This document shows positions 1 to 5,473 of a DNA stretch of 6,319 bases, in pieces. Position numbers and translations under genes: made by a program. Numbering within the stretch: position 1 is the first letter of the stretch; each line of letters opens with the position of its first letter. The DNA is from Rickettsiales bacterium TMED211 (GTDB lineage: Bacteria > Pseudomonadota > Alphaproteobacteria > TMED127). The DNA lies in the NCBI GenBank assembly GCA_002169685.1, contig NHJI01000061.1:1-6319 (forward strand), given 5' to 3'. The notes under the pieces were generated by a model. That model saw only the letters and a list, made by a program, of their open reading frames with translations. It did not search any database and was not told the origin of the DNA.

Positions 1-806
1 AAAGGACTTAGAGCACTATGAAATAAAATATGGTTCTCTTGCTGGACTGCATCCTCATAGTCACCAAATAAGTTTAATTTTATTTTAATAAAGTTATTAA
101 GACTCTCTTGAGCACATTTCCTTGTGGTTCCAAACCAAAAATCATTTGAAGATCCAATATTACTTGAAAAATTTTTATTTACAAATTCAATTACATCTGA
201 AGTGTGGGAAGTTTTTTCATACTTTGTGATTTTCGGAATAATTAAATCCTTGGGAATTTTTTTTCTATTCTCATTATCAAAACTCCATTTCCCGAAACTA
301 GGCTTACCAAATTCATCAACTAAAATTTTATGTTTTAATCTTTGTTTTTTATAAAAATTTGCCATAAATGGTTTTTTGGTTGATGATAGATAATCGGAAA
401 AATCATTTCTTGAGCATAAAAACATTGGTGATTGTAAATAATCAAATTTAATTTGACTTTTTTTTAAAAACTCTAAAATCTTTTTCTCAAAAAACTTATC
501 CTCTATTTCAAATAAGCTTAAATGACTTATGTTGTAATTTTTTATAAAATCTTCTAATTTTTTTTCATATTTTATTTTAAAATCTGCTTGTGAACATTCT
601 CTATAGATTATGTTTAATTTTTTTTCTTTCATTTCTTCCCGAAAAGATCTCATAGCTGATAAAAAAAAAATTATTTTATGTTTATGGTGTTTTTCAAAAG
701 TACACAATTCATAATCTTCTGCCATGAAAAAAATACAATTTTTATGATTTTCAAAATAATCATAATTAAAAAGCTGATTGCCCAATATAATGAATCCTTT
801 AGACAT
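1..806 (-). CDS. DPRP / FeS-BCP-type photolyase-cryptochrome, N-terminal half (partial at left edge)
   Basis: I translated this frame by hand from the ATG at 806-804; it stays open for 268 codons to the window edge, so the C-terminal half is missing. The protein opens with MSKGFIILGNQLF, followed by MAEDYELCTFEKHHKHK at about residues 28-44, FLSAMRSF at 48-55, FGKWSFDNENRKK near 174-186, WFGTTRKCAQ near 225 and FGDYEDAVQQ with LFHSALSP at the end. These are hallmarks of deoxyribodipyrimidine photolyase-related proteins (COG3046, Pfam DPRP). Characterised relatives such as Agrobacterium PhrB carry FAD and a 4Fe-4S cluster and repair (6-4) photoproducts; full length is about 500 residues. The FAD-binding domain and the cluster cysteines would lie beyond the left edge, so activity cannot be judged. 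The start is set by an 8-base overlap with the upstream CPD photolyase gene; a purine-rich AGAAAAGAAA lies just before the ATG. Family assignment is confident; substrate ((6-4) product, sensor, other) is not. Confidence 0.9.
   Translation of the reverse strand, partial: MSKGFIILGNQLFNYDYFENHKNCIFFMAEDYELCTFEKHHKHKIIFFLSAMRSFREEMKEKKLNIIYRECSQADFKIKYEKKLEDFIKNYNISHLSLFEIEDKFFEKKILEFLKKSQIKFDYLQSPMFLCSRNDFSDYLSSTKKPFMANFYKKQRLKHKILVDEFGKPSFGKWSFDNENRKKIPKDLIIPKITKYEKTSHTSDVIEFVNKNFSSNIGSSNDFWFGTTRKCAQESLNNFIKIKLNLFGDYEDAVQQENHILFHSALSP
799..806 (-). promoter_or_regulatory. ATGTCTAA start/stop overlap coupling two photolyase genes
   Basis: Read on the minus strand, ATGTCTAA contains the start codon of the DPRP-type gene (806-804) and the in-frame TAA stop of the CPD photolyase (801-799). 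The two frames therefore overlap by 8 bases. Such overlaps commonly give translational coupling by re-initiation, and the arrangement implies one shared mRNA. The preceding AGAAAAGAAA is a weak purine-rich ribosome-binding candidate. Confidence 0.75.
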
Positions 807-2226
807 TTTCTTTTCTAATTGATTGAAAGGCTAAAAGTGCTTTATTCCTTGATTCTTTTAAATCCACTATAGGTTTTGGATAGTTATAACCCAATTTTAC
901 ATCATATTTATCTAATTCTTCAGGTGAAAGCTCCCATGGACTGAACAACAACTTTGCTGGTATTTTTTCTAATTCAGGAACAAATTTTTTTGTATAACTC
1001 CCATCATAGTCAAATTTTAATCCCTGTGAAACTGGATTAAAAATTCTAAAGTATGGTGCAGCATCGGCTCCAGATCCAGCAACCCATTGCCATCCTGCGC
1101 TATTATTGGCTAAATCAGCATCAAAAAGATTATTCCAGAACCAATTTTCTCCTTCTTTCCAATGAATTAAAAGATTTTTTACTAAAAAGGATCCCACAAT
1201 CATTCTCAAGCGATTATGCATAAAACCAGTTTGTCTCAATTCTCTCATGCCAGCATCAACAATGGGATACCCTGTAATACCTTTCTGCCATCTAGATAAA
1301 AAACTTTTATTATATTCCCAAGGAAAAAAATTGAATTTGGGTTGAAAGTTTTCAATATTTAATTTTGGGAAATGATATAAAAGATAATACGAAAACTCTC
1401 TCCAACCCAGTTCACTTTTAAAATGATCGATGTTTTCTGAATCAACATTTTGAACTAATTCACATTCATGCCAGAGAGTATTTGTGGAAATTATACCCCA
1501 ATGAATGTAAGGTGAAAGAAAAGAGGTATTTGTCTCCGCTGGAAAATTTCTACCTACTTTATAATTTTTCAAACCGTTCCTAAAGAAAGAACTCTTTTTT
1601 TCATGAGCGCCAGTTTCTGAAATATCCCAATTTTTAACTAGTGAGTTTCCCCATTTTTTTTTTGGTAACAAATCTAATGCTTCTAAATTCAGAGAATTAA
1701 TTTTCTCAGTAAAAGTTTTTATTTTTTTTCTTTCAAATGGATATCTAGGTTTTTGGCTATTTAAACACCCTCTTTTATAATAAGGTGAATATACTTTATA
1801 AGGTGAACCGTCAGTTTTCAAAATATTCCATGGTTCCCACAACAAACTTCCATTAAAAGTTTTTACTTTAATGTCAGATTTTTCAAGGAATATTTTGATT
1901 TTTTTGTCTCTTTCTATCCTCCAAGGTTCATAACATCGATTCCAACTAACAAATTTAACATTCAAATTCTCAGTTAAATATTTAAAAACTTCTATGGCAC
2001 TATCATTAAAGAAAATTAAATTTCCGTTTAATTGTTCATTCAAGCTTTTTAGTGCATGATGCAACCATACTTTTGAAGCTTCACCAATATTTTTTGGTCC
2101 GCATGAAATTTCGTCATAAATAAAAATATTCAAAATTGGTAGATTAGAATCACTTAAAAAATTTAAAGATGGATTATCCATTAATCTTAAGTCTTTTCTA
2201 AACCAGTTGATTCCAACAAATGACAT
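799..2226 (-). CDS. phrB: Deoxyribodipyrimidine photolyase (CPD photolyase, class I type)
   Basis: This protein probably repairs cyclobutane pyrimidine dimers in DNA using blue light and reduced FAD. At 475 residues it matches the usual length. The N-terminal alpha/beta antenna domain begins with NWFRKDLRLMDNPSL (residues 7-21). Typical links SLLWEPW (127-133) and YKVYSPYYKR (143-152) lead into the helical FAD domain. FAD-contact motifs visible are Y222, TSFLSPY (234-240), WREF (275-278), TGYPIVDAGMRELRQTG (318-334) and HNRLRM (337-342). The electron-transfer tryptophan triad of E. coli photolyase (W306, W359, W382) aligns with W303, W356 and W379, and the flavin-facing N378 with N375. Lesion-pocket residues E274, W277, M345 and W384 align with E272, W275, M342 and W381, so nothing essential is missing. 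The antenna cofactor (folate or flavin) cannot be read from sequence. The symbol follows E. coli usage; alphaproteobacterial orthologues are often called phrA. The gene is first of a coupled pair and has no clear Shine-Dalgarno. Confidence 0.96.
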   Translation of the reverse strand: MSFVGINWFRKDLRLMDNPSLNFLSDSNLPILNIFIYDEISCGPKNIGEASKVWLHHALKSLNEQLNGNLIFFNDSAIEVFKYLTENLNVKFVSWNRCYEPWRIERDKKIKIFLEKSDIKVKTFNGSLLWEPWNILKTDGSPYKVYSPYYKRGCLNSQKPRYPFERKKIKTFTEKINSLNLEALDLLPKKKWGNSLVKNWDISETGAHEKKSSFFRNGLKNYKVGRNFPAETNTSFLSPYIHWGIISTNTLWHECELVQNVDSENIDHFKSELGWREFSYYLLYHFPKLNIENFQPKFNFFPWEYNKSFLSRWQKGITGYPIVDAGMRELRQTGFMHNRLRMIVGSFLVKNLLIHWKEGENWFWNNLFDADLANNSAGWQWVAGSGADAAPYFRIFNPVSQGLKFDYDGSYTKKFVPELEKIPAKLLFSPWELSPEELDKYDVKLGYNYPKPIVDLKESRNKALLAFQSIRKENV

Positions 2227-2282
2227 AATTAAAAATTTTAAAATTGATAAATTAATCTTATTAATATAGTTAAATTAAATTA
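2227..2282. promoter_or_regulatory. Divergent intergenic promoter region (photolyase pair / MAPEG gene)
   Basis: This 56-bp, almost pure A/T spacer separates the divergent start codons of the CPD photolyase (minus) and the MAPEG gene (plus), so it must hold both upstream signals unless these extend into the genes. For the plus strand, TTGATA (2244-2249) and TATAGT (2265-2270) form a candidate -35/-10 pair with a short 15-bp spacer; transcription would start only a few bases before the MAPEG ATG at 2283. For the minus strand, TTAACA (2289-2284, just inside the MAPEG gene) and TATATT (2268-2263) also have 15-bp spacing. Neither gene has a recognisable Shine-Dalgarno, so very short or leaderless mRNAs are possible. 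In such AT-rich DNA these hexamers occur by chance, and no operator such as a LexA box is evident. Confidence 0.35.
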
Positions 2283-2738
2283 ATGTTAAATGATTTTATT
2301 ATAAGATTATTCTTTGAGACTATTTATTTTTCTCTAATTATCTTTTTAGTTTTATTTTATTTAAAACTCTCTCGAATTGTAATTAGATATCGCAGAGAAT
2401 TTAAAGTATCACTCGGATCCAAAAAAAATGAAAAACTCGAGCGAGTCATCAGAGCACATGCAAATTTTAATGAACATGTGCCACTAGGAATTGTTCTTTC
2501 TTTTTTTACATATTTTAATAACTTTATAATCTTATCATGTATTGCTCTTATTTTTCTTTTTGTTGGAAGAATTCTCCATGCAAAAAGTATAATTGATATT
2601 AATGAAAAAAAAATTGGTTTTAACGCAAGAATACTTGGAATGAGACTGACATTTTATTCACATTTAATATCAATACTTGGGATTATTTTGTATTTAACCC
2701 AAATGATTTATTACAATCTTAAAAATGTATTACAATGA
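2283..2738 (+). CDS. MAPEG-family integral membrane protein (YecN-like)
   Basis: This is a 151-residue, strongly hydrophobic protein with about four membrane helices (roughly residues 7-29, 65-78, 80-97 and 121-143), the size and topology of MAPEG proteins (membrane-associated proteins in eicosanoid and glutathione metabolism). The signature lies between helices 1 and 2: R54, then RAHANFNEHVP at 57-67 with the expected R, H, N, E and P. GRILHAKSI (95-103) and LGMRLTF (118-124) also match the bacterial COG3788/YecN type. Characterised MAPEG proteins are trimeric glutathione transferases or peroxidases of the inner membrane; most bacterial members, including YecN, have no established substrate, so activity here is inference. 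It is the only plus-strand gene in the window, divergent from the CPD photolyase and convergent with the 377-residue photolyase-like gene, 23 bp away. No Shine-Dalgarno precedes the ATG. A link to oxidative or light stress is plausible from context but not shown. Confidence 0.88.
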   Translation: MLNDFIIRLFFETIYFSLIIFLVLFYLKLSRIVIRYRREFKVSLGSKKNEKLERVIRAHANFNEHVPLGIVLSFFTYFNNFIILSCIALIFLFVGRILHAKSIIDINEKKIGFNARILGMRLTFYSHLISILGIILYLTQMIYYNLKNVLQ

Positions 2739-2761
2739 AATACTTAATTTTAAATTGAATT
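2739..2761. other. Convergent gene junction without a clear terminator
   Basis: Only 23 A/T-rich bases separate the stop of the MAPEG gene (TGA, 2736-2738) from the stop of the convergent photolyase-like gene (TAA on the minus strand, 2764-2762). I found no GC-containing hairpin followed by a T tract for either direction. The transcripts therefore probably overlap at their 3' ends. Confidence 0.5.
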
Positions 2762-3895
2762 TTAGTGTAATTCCAAATGATCAATTATTCTGCTTATGTT
2801 TTTTTTAAAATTAAAAAAGCCTTTCTTTGCATATTGCCAACAAAAAACATCCTCATTTTGATATATATAATTAAATTTGGTTTTTGGGATTTTTTTTAAA
2901 AAATCTAAATTTTCTCCAACAAACGGATATATAACATCCATTGTATTACTCGGTAAAACTAAATCAGTTGAATTTTCAAAATAAACAAATTTAGCATTAG
3001 GAAAAGAATCTTGAAAATCTTTGATTAGCTCTAATTTAAAATTTAATACATTCTTACTCAACGAAATATTTCTAAATTTATTACCTACTAATAAAACATA
3101 AACTTCTTTATAACTCTCAAAAAACTTTTTATCATTAAATGACAAACTATTTTCAAATAATAATAAAAAGTTACTTTTTTTTTCGAAATTTTTTTTTTGT
3201 ATGTGCTTAGTTAATTGAAAATCTTTTTCTTCTTCCAAAGGCATTTCTTCTTCATTAATATTTTGAGATGAAAATTTACCATTCGTGTATTTTTCTATAT
3301 TCCAAGATTTTGCAAGGTAATGCTTTCCCTTTGTTTGTAATCCAGCTACCCACCTCCAACTAAGAGTATTACTCGCAGCATCACCATCGAATAAATGTTC
3401 TAAAAAAAACTTCGCTCCAAGTTGCCAGGGTAATTTTAAAGTAAAAATCCAAATACTTGCAAACCACATTCTAGTATGATTGTGCAAATAATTATATTTT
3501 TTTAATTCCTCTACCCATTCATTGAAACATTCAATTTTTGTATTTCCTTCAATTGCATCTAAATAAAATTTGTTTTTTTTGGGCTTGTATTCGTAATAAA
3601 CAAAATCATTCCATACCATTTGTCTATTTTCCAACCAACCTTTCCAATAAACTCTCCAAAATATTTCCTGAATAAATTTCTCAACATTATTTAGTTTAAA
3701 TTGGTTTAGAGTTTTTTTTACTATCTGATACTCGTTCAATATTCTATGAGAAATATATTTGGATAGATTAGAGGTATTCCCCCTATTAGAAGGTCCGTAA
3801 TCATAATTTCTAAGTTTCGAATAGTTTAAAACTGATTTATTCAGAAAATTCTCTAGCTCAAAATTTGCTAATTCGTGATGATTTTTGTTTTTCAT
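2762..3895 (-). CDS. Antenna-less photolyase-like FAD-binding domain protein with unassigned C-terminal domain
   Basis: This 377-residue protein begins directly with the helical FAD-binding domain of photolyases and lacks the preceding alpha/beta antenna domain. Matches are NYDYGPSNRGNTSNLSKYIS (residues 30-49, the TSxLSPYL flavin loop), IQEIFWRVYWKGWLE (75-89, the WREF helix), YLHNHTRMWFASIW (136-149) and FDGDAASNTLSWRWVAG (169-185). Aligned to E. coli photolyase without gaps over this core, N176 matches flavin-facing N378, W180 matches W382 and W157 matches W359. The outer W306 position falls on a lysine near 103, beside tyrosines. An acidic, lysine-rich linker (about 211-241) leads to a C-terminal region (about 242-377) with alternating predicted strands (NFLLLFEN, EVYVLLVGN, AKFVYFEN, MDVIYPFV) and a tail FCWQYAKKGFFNFKKNI. 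From memory, uncharacterised Rhodobacterales proteins share this order and tail. It probably binds FAD; repair, sensory or other function is unknown. It lies 30 bp behind tRNA-Ser with no terminator between, and has no Shine-Dalgarno. Confidence 0.85.
   Translation of the reverse strand: MKNKNHHELANFELENFLNKSVLNYSKLRNYDYGPSNRGNTSNLSKYISHRILNEYQIVKKTLNQFKLNNVEKFIQEIFWRVYWKGWLENRQMVWNDFVYYEYKPKKNKFYLDAIEGNTKIECFNEWVEELKKYNYLHNHTRMWFASIWIFTLKLPWQLGAKFFLEHLFDGDAASNTLSWRWVAGLQTKGKHYLAKSWNIEKYTNGKFSSQNINEEEMPLEEEKDFQLTKHIQKKNFEKKSNFLLLFENSLSFNDKKFFESYKEVYVLLVGNKFRNISLSKNVLNFKLELIKDFQDSFPNAKFVYFENSTDLVLPSNTMDVIYPFVGENLDFLKKIPKTKFNYIYQNEDVFCWQYAKKGFFNFKKNISRIIDHLELH
3171..3198 (-). other. Paired poly-A tracts at the domain boundary of the photolyase-like gene
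   Basis: On the coding (minus) strand there is a run of ten A (3198-3189) and, six bases later, a run of nine A (3183-3175). They encode the lysine-rich linker (about residues 233-241) between the FAD domain and the C-terminal domain. Adding one A in either run would bring TAA (3173-3171) into frame, giving a product of about 241 residues that ends just after the FAD domain. The runs and the hidden stop are visible; slippage itself is speculation, since long A tracts are common in this AT-rich window. Confidence 0.35.
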
Positions 3896-3925
3896 TTAAT
3901 AATTTTATTTTAGTCTACTTGATTA

Positions 3926-4015
3926 TGGCGGATGGGGTGGGATTCGAACCCACGGAACGATTACTCGTTCGCCAAGTTAGCAACCTGGTACTTTCGGCCT
4001 CTCAGTCACCCATCC
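3926..4015 (-). tRNA. serX-like tRNA-Ser(GCU): tRNA-Ser (anticodon GCU)
   Basis: This is a complete class II tRNA gene of 90 bases, including an encoded CCA (3928-3926). The acceptor stem GGATGGG (4015-4009) pairs perfectly with CCCATCC (3936-3930), followed by discriminator G. The anticodon stem CCAGG/CTTGG encloses the loop TTGCTAA, with anticodon GCT at 3981-3979, reading serine AGC/AGU codons. A long variable arm with stem GAACGA/TCGTTC, typical of serine tRNAs, and a T arm GTGGG-TTCGAAT-CCCAC complete the fold. It begins 7 bp after the gatB stop, so it is probably cut out of the gat transcript rather than having its own promoter, and no terminator separates it from the next gene 30 bp downstream. 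Confidence 0.97.
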
Positions 4016-4022
4016 GATTTTG

Positions 4023-5471
4023 TCACTTTAATTTTTTACTCAATAAATTATTTACCATCTGTGGGTTTGCTTTTCCATCAGAAATTTTCATAACTTGACC
4101 AACAAAAAAACCAAAAAGTTTTTCTTTTCCTGAATTATATTGTTCTAACATTTTTGGATTCTCTTCTAATACTTTATCAATCATTAAATCAATTTCCTTA
4201 TCGTCAGATACTTGTGTCATACCTTTTTCATTAACTAAATCTATAGCTGATTTATCATTATCGAGATACTCCTCAAAAATTTCTTTAGCCATTCGATTTG
4301 ATAAAGTTCCGTTTTGAATTAGATCTATTAAGCTACCAAGTTTATTAACCGAGATACCACTGTTAACAATATTAAGGTTTCTTTTATTTAGATAAGAAAA
4401 TAATTCTCCTGTTAACCAGCTTAAGACTAACTTAGGGTCTCTATTAGGAATTAATTCTTCAAAAAAGTCAGCTATAAATTTTTCTGTTACCAAAATCTCA
4501 GCATCATAGTTTTTTATTCCAAATTCTTTAATAAATCTCTCTTTTTTTTTATCTGGTAACTCTGGAAGGGATTTACTTAATTCTTCCACTAATTGACTAT
4601 CAATAAGCAAAGGAGGCAGATCAGGGTCTGGAAAGTATCTATAATCATGGGATTCTTCTTTACTTCTCATAGCCCTGGTTTCGCAATTTTGTGAATCAAA
4701 TAGTCTTGTTTGTTGTTGAATCTTTCCACCGGATTCTAAAATCTCAACCTGTCTTTTTGCTTCATATTCTATTGCTTGTTGTATAAACTTAATTGAATTT
4801 ACATTCTTGATCTCACACCTGGTACCAAGTTCTGAACCAAACTCTCTCACTGAAACATTCACATCTGCCCTCATATTACCTTTTTCCATATTACCATCAC
4901 AGCTTCCAACATATCTTAAAATTGATCTCAATTTTTTAACATATTCTGAAGCATCCGCAGGGCTTCTCAAGTCAGGTTCTGAAACTATTTCCATCAATGC
5001 ACAACCTGATCGATTAAGATCTATAAATGAATTATCAAAATCTTGGTCATGCAGACTTTTTCCTGCATCTTGTTCTAAATGTAATCTTGTTATTCCTATT
5101 TTTTTCGTACCCTCTTCTGTTTCAATATTTATGAATCCATTTCCAACAATAGGATATTCAAATTGTGAAATTTGGTAACCTTGAGGAAGGTCAGGGTAAA
5201 AGTAATTTTTCCTATCGAAAATAGACCTTAAGTTTATTTTTGCATTTAACCCGAGTCCGGTTATAATAGCTTGCTTAATACATTCTTTGTTAATAACTGG
5301 CAAAGCTCCTGGCATTCCTGCATCTACTAAGTTTACTTGAGAATTTGGTTCGGCACCATAAGCTGTTGAAGCTGAAGAGAATAATTTCGATGACGCACTT
5401 ATTTGGGCATGAACTTCAAGACCAAGTACAACTTCCCACTTTTTTATCTTTCCTTCTATGAAGTAGCTCAT
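4023..5471 (-). CDS. gatB: Aspartyl/glutamyl-tRNA(Asn/Gln) amidotransferase subunit B
   Basis: GatB is the kinase-like, tRNA-binding subunit of cytoplasmic GatCAB. The complex converts misacylated Glu-tRNA(Gln) and/or Asp-tRNA(Asn) to the correct amide using ATP and ammonia tunnelled from GatA. The 482 residues match the family's full length. Visible signatures are VVLGLEVHAQ (residues 14-23), KLFSSASTAYGAEPN (29-43), DAGMPGALPVIN (50-61), DRKNYFYPDLPQGYQISQ (86-103), the HLEQDAGKS ATP-site region (131-139), DLNRSGCALMEIVSEPD (151-167), GNMEKGNMRADVNVSVR (193-209) and SHDYRYFPDPDLPPL (274-288). The C-terminal tail domain (about 330-482) ends with GFFVGQVMK and a short lysine-rich tail, as expected. 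Its ATG shares one base with the gatA stop, and a weak AAAGAG lies about 8 bases before the start within gatA. It is followed almost at once by tRNA-Ser. Nothing is missing. Confidence 0.98.
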   Translation of the reverse strand: MSYFIEGKIKKWEVVLGLEVHAQISASSKLFSSASTAYGAEPNSQVNLVDAGMPGALPVINKECIKQAIITGLGLNAKINLRSIFDRKNYFYPDLPQGYQISQFEYPIVGNGFINIETEEGTKKIGITRLHLEQDAGKSLHDQDFDNSFIDLNRSGCALMEIVSEPDLRSPADASEYVKKLRSILRYVGSCDGNMEKGNMRADVNVSVREFGSELGTRCEIKNVNSIKFIQQAIEYEAKRQVEILESGGKIQQQTRLFDSQNCETRAMRSKEESHDYRYFPDPDLPPLLIDSQLVEELSKSLPELPDKKKERFIKEFGIKNYDAEILVTEKFIADFFEELIPNRDPKLVLSWLTGELFSYLNKRNLNIVNSGISVNKLGSLIDLIQNGTLSNRMAKEIFEEYLDNDKSAIDLVNEKGMTQVSDDKEIDLMIDKVLEENPKMLEQYNSGKEKLFGFFVGQVMKISDGKANPQMVNNLLSKKLK

Positions 5472-5473
5472 TA
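5469..5473 (-). promoter_or_regulatory. TAATG stop/start overlap of gatA and gatB
   Basis: On the minus strand the gatA stop TAA (5473-5471) and the gatB start ATG (5471-5469) share one A. This gives translational coupling of two subunits needed in equal amounts in the GatCAB complex. Confidence 0.8.

Noticed and set aside
124..354. Plus-strand ORF of 76 codons
   Set aside because: It lies wholly opposite the DPRP-type photolyase frame, which has clear family motifs throughout; the ORF resembles nothing.
661..670. A10 tract (T10 in the coding strand) as a frameshift in the DPRP-type gene
   Set aside because: The frame reads through it correctly into the conserved FLSAMRSF motif, so there is no frameshift; the tract reflects AT-rich Phe/Leu codons.
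2739..2761. Bidirectional terminator between the convergent genes
   Set aside because: The A/T-only near-palindromes here are too short and weak to call a hairpin.
3865..4098. Plus-strand ORF of 77 codons containing ADGVGFEPTERLL
   Set aside because: It is the antisense reading of the tRNA-Ser gene; this GFEPT-type peptide is a well-known artefact of tRNA complements.
4807..5178. Plus-strand ORF of 123 codons
   Set aside because: It is a shadow opposite the most conserved part of gatB, with no recognisable protein features.
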